Source: DATLNF01 sp046590575 (GTDB lineage: Bacteria > Actinomycetota > Actinomycetes > BP-191). From it: DNA of 8,411 nt. Position numbers and translations under genes: made by a program. The stretch is taken from positions 1 through 8,411 of the forward strand of contig JBKJUS010000186.1 of NCBI GenBank assembly GCA_046590575.1. Reading direction: 5' to 3'. Position 1 is the first letter of the stretch. Each line of letters starts with the position of its first letter. The notes under the pieces were generated by a model. That model was not told where the DNA came from, made no database searches, and saw nothing but the letters and a program-made list of their open reading frames with translations. This document shows positions 1 through 5,628 of the stretch, in pieces.

Positions 1-76
1 CGGCGGTCCATCGCCCCACGGTATCTCGCCCGCGGTCACCGCATGGCGTGGGCGCGACAGGGCGATCGAAGTCAGA

Positions 77-1621
77 TCAGGAGAGTTGCTTGATCGGCCC
101 GGTGTAGTTGAAGCAGCTGCACTCAGCGCCGTACCCCAGGTCGCGGTAGGAGCCAACCCCGTCATGCTGTGCGGACGAGTAGCGAGTGCCGAAGACCTGA
201 GGGGACACGAAACTCGCACCTAGCTGGCTGACAGTTCGCGCCAGTTCTGCCGAAGTGATGCTCGAGGACTTCGCCAGGCTGTCGCGCAGGAAGAACAGGC
301 CGTTGCAGTACCCGAGCGCCGTCCCCCGGGCACCACGGTCGTCCATGTTCTGGCTGGCCTCGCGTTGGATCTCCAAGCAAAGCTTCGCCGAGGAGCTCAC
401 TGGACCGGGGTCGCGCGCTGCATCCACATCCAGGCTCGGCATCCAGCCCATCGACATCGAGTTCTTCAACTGCTCCTTCGGGGCGGCTCCCTGCAGTACG
501 GCACCCGGGAAGTTGTCGGTGCGAAGGCCGTACTTGGGCCGGTAGAGCTGGTTCTCCGCCGCCTGCATGAACAAGAGCGGGTATCCGCCGGCCTCGCCGA
601 GGAACATGACGTGCGTCACTCCCGAGGCTTGGAATTGCGATACGTACGTGGAGTACTGCCCCTCGAGGAACCGTGGAGCGGCCTGGGTGACCACCTTCGT
701 CACGCCCGCTGCCTTCAGCGCTGGTCGATACTGCTGGTCGACGACCCGCACGTAGGCCGGATCGTCGAAGTGCACGATGCCGACGACGGCGTCCTTGCCG
801 AAGAACCCGCGTTTGGCGAACACCTGGGTGGACGAGCGAGCGAGTCGGTCGAGCGTCATCCCACCAACATGGCCACCGCTGTAGTAGAAGCTGCGCTGCG
901 TAGCCAATGTGCCTTCGTCAACGGGCATCTGGTCGTGTACGCCGGGGACACCGACCTTCGCCAGGCACGACAGCAGGGTAGGCCGCGCCAACGCAGCGTT
1001 GATGACGGCAAAGACTCGGTCGTCCTGCGTCCACTTCGCACAGGCCTCCTCCTCAGCCTGACCGTCACGGGTGCTGACCCGGCCGAGGTCGAACGTGTAA
1101 TACACCGGCTTGATCGTGCGTCCGGCGATGCCGCCGCGAGCGTTGAGATAGCGGATGACAGCGTCGGACTGGGCCCTGGTGTTGCCGAAGTCCGTCGCGA
1201 CGCCGAAGGTCGATCCAAACGAGCCGCCGTTCTCTATCAGCACGATCCCGATCTTGATCTCGGTCGCGGAGACGCCGGGACCGAAAGCCGGTGCGACTGG
1301 CGCAGCTCCGCGATTGCTCGGTGAGCGCGATCCGCCACTGCCCGCGGTCGCGGCGGCGCCCTTGTCTGCCGGCAGCGCGCTGGAGGGCAGCTTGCCGGAC
1401 TTCACTGCCTCGATGACCTGCTGCTTCGTGAGTGGCTGGCCGCTGTCGCCGGTGGGAACAGGCGCCGGACCTGACCTGCTAGGCACCGTGCGTGAGTCGG
1501 CCGCGTCGGAGCGGTCACCGTTCGCATTCGAGGTCGTCGACGAGCACGCAGCTAGGGCGACAGCAGCCCCGAACGCGACAACGACGAGTCGGCATTGGGC
1601 GAGCGGGAGTGACGCGGTCAT
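77..1621 (-). CDS. Branched-chain amino acid-type ABC transporter substrate-binding lipoprotein
   Basis: This 514-residue protein is a predicted membrane-anchored extracellular solute-binding protein of the LivJ-like periplasmic-binding-protein type I fold. A short n-region (Arg11) and a hydrophobic stretch (12-24) lead into the lipobox L23-A24-A25-C26, so Cys26 should be lipidated. Residues 27 to about 117 are a Ser/Pro/Gly/Ala-rich tether. The binding fold begins near residue 120 with EIKIGIV and includes the typical NARGGIAGR segment near 160-168. Cys194 and Cys219 could form the disulfide common in this family. The ATG at 1621 has an AGGA about nine bases upstream and sits directly before the signal peptide, so the start is good. 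No permease or ATPase gene is in view, so it may be an orphan receptor or pair with a distant transporter. The ligand cannot be told from the sequence. Confidence 0.9.
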   Translation of the reverse strand: MTASLPLAQCRLVVVAFGAAVALAACSSTTSNANGDRSDAADSRTVPSRSGPAPVPTGDSGQPLTKQQVIEAVKSGKLPSSALPADKGAAATAGSGGSRSPSNRGAAPVAPAFGPGVSATEIKIGIVLIENGGSFGSTFGVATDFGNTRAQSDAVIRYLNARGGIAGRTIKPVYYTFDLGRVSTRDGQAEEEACAKWTQDDRVFAVINAALARPTLLSCLAKVGVPGVHDQMPVDEGTLATQRSFYYSGGHVGGMTLDRLARSSTQVFAKRGFFGKDAVVGIVHFDDPAYVRVVDQQYRPALKAAGVTKVVTQAAPRFLEGQYSTYVSQFQASGVTHVMFLGEAGGYPLLFMQAAENQLYRPKYGLRTDNFPGAVLQGAAPKEQLKNSMSMGWMPSLDVDAARDPGPVSSSAKLCLEIQREASQNMDDRGARGTALGYCNGLFFLRDSLAKSSSITSAELARTVSQLGASFVSPQVFGTRYSSAQHDGVGSYRDLGYGAECSCFNYTGPIKQLS

Positions 1622-1693
1622 ACCGTGAGATCCTGTGCGAATTCACAATATTGCGCAAGGGACGAGTTGATCCCGATTCGCTATCCTCGGGAC
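1622..1693. promoter_or_regulatory. Divergent promoter region with a leaderless-type -10 box
   Basis: This 72-base gap separates the lipoprotein gene (leftward) from the small gene (rightward), so it must hold a promoter for each unless longer transcripts cross it. On the plus strand TATCCT at 1682-1687 matches the actinobacterial TAnnnT -10 element and lies exactly six bases before the ATG at 1694, the spacing expected if transcription starts on the A of the start codon. The -35 position (about 1659-1664, GGGACG) is weak. On the minus strand AGGA around 1631-1634 is a plausible ribosome-binding site for the lipoprotein. An 8-base palindrome CAATATTG lies near 1645-1652. Confidence 0.4.
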
Positions 1694-1915
1694 ATGTTCC
1701 TGCGACGACGTGCCCGCGTGAAGACTGAGACGGCTCCAACCCGCCGTCCGGAGCCTCGAACCGAGGTGTACGTCGGTACGACGATCACCCCCGACGAAGG
1801 CGCGAAGCTGCGCATCGACTCGGCGGCCGACATCGACCCCAACGTGAAGGCCTACGGCGTCGGTGGAGTCTTTCGTGGCGGAGCGGGCGGCTACGGCGGC
1901 GCCGGAACGAAGTAA
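1694..1915 (+). CDS. Small basic protein with glycine-rich tail, unknown function
   Basis: I do not recognise this 73-residue protein. The N-terminus is strongly basic (MFLRRRARVK) and Pro/Arg-rich, the middle (about 24-55) looks like a compact soluble segment with EVYVGTTIT and an Asp-rich stretch around DSAADIDPN, and the end is a Gly/Tyr tail ending GGYGGAGTK. There is no signal peptide, membrane segment or cysteine. Codon third positions are mostly G or C, as in the neighbouring genes, which supports real coding. An in-frame ATG at 1625 would add 23 residues, but the TATCCT box six bases before 1694 and the better composition from there favour the shorter, leaderless form. It is co-oriented with the anti-sigma-type gene 78 bases downstream and may share its transcript. 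A nucleic-acid-binding or adaptor role would be a guess from composition only. Confidence 0.6.
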   Translation: MFLRRRARVKTETAPTRRPEPRTEVYVGTTITPDEGAKLRIDSAADIDPNVKAYGVGGVFRGGAGGYGGAGTK

Positions 1916-1932
1916 CCCGTCGGCGGGGAGAT

Positions 1933-1962
1933 AAACCGCGAACTGCAGCGAAACGCGGGTTT
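1933..1962 (+). terminator. Possible hairpin between the small gene and the anti-sigma gene
   Basis: AAACCGCG (1933-1940) pairs with CGCGGGTTT (1954-1962) with one bulged G, giving eight base pairs around a 13-base loop. The right arm ends in only three T and is followed by GC-rich sequence, so it is a weak intrinsic terminator at best. It could instead attenuate expression of the downstream gene. Confidence 0.25.
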
Positions 1963-1993
1963 GCCTCGGCGGCTCACTGGCAATTCATGCACC

Positions 1994-2449
1994 ATGGAGA
2001 TCATGCTGGTTCTGGCATTCCCTCGGGACTTCCAGACCGTACCGGTAGCGCGTCGCATCGTCGATGCGTCCATGGTGGCCGTCGGCGTGACCCAGGAGTG
2101 CTCCAGCGACGTCACGCTAGCTCTGACCGAGGCGTGCACCAACGTCATCGACCACTCTGGGCCCGGTGATGAGTACGAAGTGCAGTTCGCCCTCGACAAC
2201 GAGGTGTGCAGCATCAAGGTGATCGACATCGGTCGCGGCTTCGACCCGGAGGCGGTCGGCGCGGACGGCGCAGATACGGACGCGGAGAGCGGTCGGGGAA
2301 TCCAGCTGATGCGGCATCTCGTTGATGACCTCAGGTTCGAATCGAACCCCAGCGACGGCAGCACTGTCACGATGTTCAAGACGATCGAGTACGCCGAAGG
2401 GTCCCTGCTCGCCAAGGCGATCGAGGATTCGGCGGTCTCGCCGGGTTGA
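1994..2449 (+). CDS. Anti-sigma factor / serine-protein kinase ATPase (RsbW-like, HATPase_c_2)
   Basis: The 151-residue cytoplasmic protein has the GHKL ATPase motifs of the RsbW/SpoIIAB group. Numbered from the ATG at 1994, the N-box LTEACTNVIDH gives Glu46, Asn50 and His54; the G1 box VIDIGRGFDP gives Asp78, Gly80 and Gly82; and the G2 box SGRGIQLM lies near 99-106. An acidic Ala/Gly/Asp insert (about 90-98) sits in the ATP-lid region. Such proteins bind a sigma factor, or phosphorylate an anti-sigma-antagonist (STAS) protein, in partner-switching stress control; no partner gene is in the window, so its target is unknown. The start is uncertain: the frame is open back to a TTG at 1961, ATG occurs at 1994 and 2003, and none has a well-spaced ribosome-binding site. 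It converges on prcA with a 24-base gap. Confidence 0.85.
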   Translation: MEIMLVLAFPRDFQTVPVARRIVDASMVAVGVTQECSSDVTLALTEACTNVIDHSGPGDEYEVQFALDNEVCSIKVIDIGRGFDPEAVGADGADTDAESGRGIQLMRHLVDDLRFESNPSDGSTVTMFKTIEYAEGSLLAKAIEDSAVSPG

Positions 2450-2455
2450 GATCCC

Positions 2456-2482
2456 GCCGGGTCTGACAGCACGTCAGCCGGC
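2456..2482. terminator. Bidirectional hairpin in the convergent gap, overlapping the prcA stop
   Basis: GCCGG (2456-2460) and CTGAC (2463-2467) pair with GTCAG (2473-2477) and CCGGC (2478-2482). This gives ten base pairs, a two-base GT bulge on the left arm and a five-base AGCAC loop. It lies between two converging genes and includes the prcA stop codon (2474-2476). Neither side has a T tract, which is usual for high-GC actinobacterial hairpin terminators. Its position and symmetry suggest it stops both the anti-sigma and the proteasome transcripts. Confidence 0.6.
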
Positions 2483-3157
2483 GATGAGCTCCGCGACCTG
2501 GACGTCGGCGAGCCGCTTGAACTTCCTACGCGGCCGGGTGCGGTCCAACACCGCGACCTCCAGCTGCTCGGCAGCCAGCGCCTTGTCCCCGGTGGACATC
2601 AAGGTCCGCACTGCCAGGCTCACGGCGGCCGCGAGGCTCAGTCCGTGCTCGTGGTGCTCTTTCAGGTAGGTCGACAGCGGCTCGGCTTCGCCGCCCATGG
2701 CCACGATGTCCCGCTCGTCGGCGACACTGCCGTCATACGTGAGCCGGTAGATCTGGTCGTCCTCGGGGGCATCGCCGACCTCCGCGACAACGATCTCGAC
2801 CTCGTAGGGCTTCTGGTTCTCCGTGAAGATCGTGCCGAGGTGCTGGGCATAGATGTTCGCCAGACCTCGGCCGGTCACATCGATGCGGTCGTACTGGTAA
2901 CCCCGGATGTCGGCGTAGCGGACGCCCGCCGTGCGCAGGGTCTCGAACTCGTTGTACTTCCCGACTGCGGCGAAGGCGATCCGGTCGTAGATCTCGCTCA
3001 CCTTGTGCAGTGCGCTGGACGGGTTCTCCGCGACGAAGAGAATGCCGTCGGCGTAGGACATCACCAACACACTTCGACCACGGGCGATCCCCTTGCGGGC
3101 GTAGTCGGCCCGGTCCTTCATCAACTGCTCGGGCGAGACGTAGAACGGCATCGACAT
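2474..3157 (-). CDS. prcA: 20S proteasome alpha subunit
   Basis: PrcA forms the outer rings of the 20S core and gates entry into the PrcB chamber. The 227-residue protein starts MSMPFYVSPEQ, aligning without a gap to the mycobacterial N-terminal gate segment (MSFPYFISPEQ from memory), which fixes the start at 3157. Family blocks include ARKGIARGRSVL (20-31), FVAENPS (41-47), SEIYDRIAF (54-62), DVTGRGLANIYAQ (93-105), GTIFTE and KPYEVEI (116-122). Lys52 matches the pocket lysine that receives the ATPase C-terminal tail. No catalytic threonine is present, as expected for an alpha subunit. The C-terminus is about 20 residues shorter than the mycobacterial form, lacking its variable tail. It starts five bases after prcB ends and is surely translated from the same mRNA. 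Confidence 0.97.
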   Translation of the reverse strand: MSMPFYVSPEQLMKDRADYARKGIARGRSVLVMSYADGILFVAENPSSALHKVSEIYDRIAFAAVGKYNEFETLRTAGVRYADIRGYQYDRIDVTGRGLANIYAQHLGTIFTENQKPYEVEIVVAEVGDAPEDDQIYRLTYDGSVADERDIVAMGGEAEPLSTYLKEHHEHGLSLAAAVSLAVRTLMSTGDKALAAEQLEVAVLDRTRPRRKFKRLADVQVAELIAG

Positions 3158-3162
3158 GCGGA

Positions 3163-3978
3163 TCAGCCTCCCGGGTTCGCGTAGCGGGCGGCCACGACCA
3201 GATCGACCACGGCTCCGACGTCGGCGTCGGGCAGCCGTCGGAACCCGTCGGCGGACACCTCGACGACGACGGGGTAGATCTTGCGAACGAGGTCCGGACC
3301 TCCGGTAGCCGCATCCTCGTCAGCGGCGTCGTAGAGTGACTCGACCGTGATGCGGACGGTCTCCTCCGTCGTCATGTTCTCGCGGTAACGCTTCTTCAGC
3401 GCTCCGCGCGCGTGCATCGAACCTGAGCCGACCGAGTGGTAGGAGAACTCCTCGTAGCGGCCGCCCGTCACGTCATAGCTGAAGATTCGGCCAATGGCCC
3501 CATCGAGGTCCCAGCCGGCGAAGAGCGGAACGACGGCGAGGCCCTGCATGGCCATCCCGAGATTGCCGCGAATCATCGCCGACAGCCGGTTGGCCTTTCC
3601 CTCGAGCGACAGAGTCGAGCCCTCGAGCTTTTCGTAGTGCTCGAGCTCGACCTGGAACAGGCGCACCATCTCAATGGCGATGCCAGCCGTGCCCGCGATG
3701 CCGACGCAGGAGTACTCATCGGCCTGGAAGACCTTCTCGATGTCGCGCTGCGCGATGGTCATGCCCATCGTCGCGCGCCGGTCGCCGGCCATGATGACGC
3801 TTGACGCACTCGTGGCTGCGACAATCGTCGTACCGTGGGGCGCCTCGACGTGGTGCGTCGGCGGGGTGCGCCGACCGGGCAGCAGGTCAGGAGCGTGCAG
3901 GTCGAGGAAGTCGGCAAAGGACCCGATGCCTGGCGTGGTGAAGGCCGACGGCAGCCGACCTGATCCACGGTCTGTCAC
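3163..3978 (-). CDS. prcB: 20S proteasome beta subunit, N-terminal nucleophile protease precursor
   Basis: PrcB is the catalytic subunit of the proteasome core. The 271-residue precursor has a 49-residue propeptide that should be removed autocatalytically at HG/TTIVA, exposing Thr50 as the nucleophile Thr1. In mature numbering, Asp17 (Asp66, in MAGDRR) and Lys33 (Lys82, in IEKVF) are in place; the GSGS at 184-187 and the LYDAADEDAATGG block (215-227) complete the active-site region. All needed residues are present, so it should be active. The start is a GTG at 3978 that overlaps the pup stop codon by four bases (GTGA) and follows an A4G6 ribosome-binding site within pup. The protein ends soon after the final helix and lacks the longer tail of the mycobacterial protein. 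Confidence 0.97.
   Translation of the reverse strand: MTDRGSGRLPSAFTTPGIGSFADFLDLHAPDLLPGRRTPPTHHVEAPHGTTIVAATSASSVIMAGDRRATMGMTIAQRDIEKVFQADEYSCVGIAGTAGIAIEMVRLFQVELEHYEKLEGSTLSLEGKANRLSAMIRGNLGMAMQGLAVVPLFAGWDLDGAIGRIFSYDVTGGRYEEFSYHSVGSGSMHARGALKKRYRENMTTEETVRITVESLYDAADEDAATGGPDLVRKIYPVVVEVSADGFRRLPDADVGAVVDLVVAARYANPGG
3167..3172 (-). promoter_or_regulatory. prcA ribosome-binding site inside the end of prcB
   Basis: GGGAGG on the minus strand lies nine bases before the prcA ATG at 3157 and within the last codons of prcB. It supports the 3157 start over the in-frame ATG at 3151, which would be 15 bases away, and suggests prcB and prcA are translated in balance. Confidence 0.7.
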
Positions 3979-4190
3979 TCGCCCCCCTTTTGTATGTATC
4001 CCCGCACGAACTCTTCGGCATTTTCTTCTAGTACATCGTCGATCTCGTCTAGTAGTGCGTCGACGTCCTCGGAGAGCTTCTCGTGGCGCTCGGCCACGCC
4101 CTCGGCTGGAGCGTCGACCTGGACTTCCTCGACCTCTTCCGACTTCTTCGACGCGCGCTGCTGTCCGCCGCCGGTGTCCTTCGTCGCCAT
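3975..4190 (-). CDS. pup: Prokaryotic ubiquitin-like protein Pup, Glu-terminated
   Basis: Pup is the disordered tag ligated by PafA to target lysines and recognised by the Arc/Mpa coiled coils. This one has 71 residues, slightly longer than the 64-residue mycobacterial Pup. The N-terminal half is Gly/Gln/Ser/Lys-rich (TGGGQQRASKKSEE) and disordered-looking. Residues about 32-62 form the helix-prone ATPase-binding segment (LSEDVDALLDEID, VLEENAEEFV). The protein ends VRGYIQKGGE. The last codon is GAG, so the C-terminal glutamate is encoded and Dop need not deamidate it; Lys68 matches the lysine preceding the Gly-Gly in other Pups. The ATG at 4190 has AGGAGG six bases upstream. The same frame stays open upstream to 4673, but that stretch is antisense to the lysyl-oxidase-like gene and not part of Pup. 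It overlaps prcB by four bases. Confidence 0.98.
   Translation of the reverse strand: MATKDTGGGQQRASKKSEEVEEVQVDAPAEGVAERHEKLSEDVDALLDEIDDVLEENAEEFVRGYIQKGGE
3982..3991 (-). promoter_or_regulatory. A4G6 run: prcB ribosome-binding site and possible slippery site
   Basis: On the minus strand the last codons of pup contain AAAAGGGGGG, ending three bases before the prcB GTG at 3978. The purine run is the obvious ribosome-binding site for prcB. In the pup frame it also reads A AAG GGG, which fits the X XXY YYZ minus-one slippery heptamer, and the minus-one frame is the prcB frame. Confidence 0.55.
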
Positions 4191-4314
4191 GTGCCGCCTC
4201 CTGCGAAGGTGCGCGAGATCGCCAAGTTGAGCCTGCTCTCCGAGCCTAGCCCTTGGCACTGACGCCGGCGGAGATGTCGGTGGCCAGCCGCCAGCGAGGG
4301 TCAATCGGTACGGA
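4191..4314 (-). promoter_or_regulatory. pup leader: strong ribosome-binding site and candidate promoter
   Basis: This 124-base gap follows the lysyl-oxidase-like gene. AGGAGG at 4197-4202 (minus strand) is a near-perfect ribosome-binding site six bases from the pup ATG. TAGGCT at 4243-4248 fits TAnnnT and would give a leader of about 45 bases, but no good -35 box stands 16-19 bases upstream. The gap length and this box suggest that pup-prcB-prcA can be transcribed separately from the upstream genes. No clear terminator for the preceding gene was found. Confidence 0.4.
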
Positions 4315-5574
4315 TCACGCGTTGCTCGGGAGGATGTCGTCAGCGAGCACCTTGCGGGGATCCCACGGCGACCGGCCGCGACCTCGCTCGAGCACCCGCA
4401 CTGTCGACCCCTTGATCTCGACGTACGCGTATCCCGCGTTGTCGGTTTCGTCACTCTCGAGAACATCGTTGCTCGCATCGGCCACCGAACGCACCACGTA
4501 GCGACCGTCCGGATTGTCGCCGAACTCCACGTAGTTGCCGTCGAGCGACCACACATAGATATCCGCCCAGCCAGCGCTGAGACCGAGCTGAGTGCTGGTC
4601 GCGCCGGACACAAGGCTGCAGTCCTGGCGAGTCGCGCCGGCCGGGCCATTGCCGAAGGAACGCCAGTCGGCAATGAGGAAGTCGAGCATGCAGAAGCCCT
4701 GCTTCGGACCGCTGCCGGCCCGGACCATCGTGCCTTTCCGCGGATCGGTCACCCGGTAGAGCTCGAGGGAACCGAAGCCGTTGTGGTGATGATGGGCATG
4801 GGTCTTGTGGTAGAGGGCGCTGCCAGCCTGCCGCTCGGTCAAGGTCCCGTCAGCATGGTCGATGAGCTGGTAGACTGGCTCCGGAGCCGTGAGGCCGCTC
4901 ATCGCTGGGAAGCGCAGCATGAACGGGCCTTCGCCGACGTTGGCCGGGCCGAGCGAGAACCGCAGGCACCGACGGGCGCCGAACTCCGCCTTCTCGTAGG
5001 CGTTGCACCCGAGGCCCTGCCCTGCGATGGGTGAGGCCATCGTGAACTCGTACGGCGGCACGAGCCGCAGGTTCGGCAGCAGAGCGCGTCCGCTCGCAGA
5101 TGGTTCGGCGGCAGGCCGCGCCAGCCGCGCCCGCATTCTGAACCCGCCCTCACCACGGCCGCTGAGCATGACGCGAGCGATGTGCCGCCCGGCCGCTGGC
5201 GCATCGAGGAACACCTCCGCGGAGAAGGTGCCATAGGTCTCGTCGAGGAGCGTCTCGTTCGGCGCAAAGACCTGCAGCTGCGGGTACGTCTGTCCGTTCG
5301 TGTCGACGGCGACGCGCAGTGACGCACCGCCGGGAGCGACATCGACAGCGAAGTCGTGGCACCGCGACTCGCACTTCGGTGCGGTCGCAGAGTCGCGAGA
5401 AGCCGTCGAATCCCAGAAGGCGCTGGTGCCGACTCTCAACGATGCAGCTGCTCGAGCCGGCGGCCCGCCGTTCGCCGGTTGGCCCGCGCCCAACGCGCCG
5501 GCGAACAGGGCCAACGACAGAAGAGCCGGCACCCGACACCGACCGGCGGCGCGGTCGGAGATGGACATCTGCAT
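4315..5574 (-). CDS. Secreted lysyl-oxidase-like copper amine oxidase
   Basis: This 419-residue protein has an N-terminal signal peptide: basic residues Arg8-Arg14, a hydrophobic core 15-30, and a likely cut after ALGA or the later ARAAA. Residues about 75-150 look like a beta-sandwich, possibly of the PPC type. The C-terminal 165-390 is a lysyl oxidase domain. The copper motif HxxHxHxH is present (His256, 259, 261, 263), followed by HNGF. Lys291 in GPKQGFC aligns with the animal LOX cofactor lysine in GHKASFC, and Tyr340 in WADIYVWSLD aligns with the cofactor tyrosine in WDMYRHDID, so a lysine tyrosylquinone could form. Cys190/203 and Cys295/319 may make disulfides. LOX enzymes oxidise primary amines to aldehydes with release of H2O2; the substrate here is unknown. 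No ribosome-binding site precedes 5574. ATG 5568 (third codon) may be the true, leaderless start. It lies between dop and pup. Confidence 0.88.
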   Translation of the reverse strand: MQMSISDRAAGRCRVPALLSLALFAGALGAGQPANGGPPARAAASLRVGTSAFWDSTASRDSATAPKCESRCHDFAVDVAPGGASLRVAVDTNGQTYPQLQVFAPNETLLDETYGTFSAEVFLDAPAAGRHIARVMLSGRGEGGFRMRARLARPAAEPSASGRALLPNLRLVPPYEFTMASPIAGQGLGCNAYEKAEFGARRCLRFSLGPANVGEGPFMLRFPAMSGLTAPEPVYQLIDHADGTLTERQAGSALYHKTHAHHHHNGFGSLELYRVTDPRKGTMVRAGSGPKQGFCMLDFLIADWRSFGNGPAGATRQDCSLVSGATSTQLGLSAGWADIYVWSLDGNYVEFGDNPDGRYVVRSVADASNDVLESDETDNAGYAYVEIKGSTVRVLERGRGRSPWDPRKVLADDILPSNA

Positions 5575-5600
5575 AGGCTAGAAGAGTTACGGCGCGCCGC
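5575..5600 (-). promoter_or_regulatory. Candidate promoter of the lysyl-oxidase-like gene
   Basis: On the minus strand TAGCCT (5575-5580) fits the TAnnnT -10 box and is followed by exactly six bases and then the ATG at 5568. This is the leaderless spacing also seen at 1682-1694. A 10-base palindrome CGGCGCGCCG (5590-5599) lies just upstream, where a repressor could act; the -35 match (TTCGCG, 17-base spacer) is weak. The gap after dop is 54 bases, so readthrough from dop is equally possible. Confidence 0.35.
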
Positions 5601-5628
5601 GAAGGTTCGGCGGGTGTCGGGTTGGCGA

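Noticed and set aside
10..66. ATCGCCC (10-16) and GGGCGAT (60-66) as a terminator for the lipoprotein gene
   Set aside because: The 43-base loop is too large for an intrinsic terminator and there is no T tract.
1..76. Start of another leftward gene (ATG at 9-11 on the minus strand)
   Set aside because: Only a few codons are inside the window, which is not enough to support a gene.
365..1324. 319-codon open frame on the plus strand
   Set aside because: It is antisense to the clear binding-lipoprotein gene; Arg/Leu/His-rich composition is typical of a shadow frame in high-GC DNA.
1645..1652. CAATATTG palindrome as an operator in the divergent promoter
   Set aside because: Eight bases only, with poorly matching flanks; no known regulator site is recognised.
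1961..1963. TTG start for the anti-sigma ATPase
   Set aside because: No ribosome-binding site, it lies in a hairpin arm, and the added residues do not resemble the family; ATG 1994 is preferred, though 2003 is not excluded.
4191..4673. Open frame extending the Pup reading frame upstream to give a 232-residue protein
   Set aside because: The extension is antisense to the lysyl-oxidase-like gene, has no family resemblance, and the ATG at 4190 has a perfect AGGAGG six bases away with the normal Pup N-terminus.
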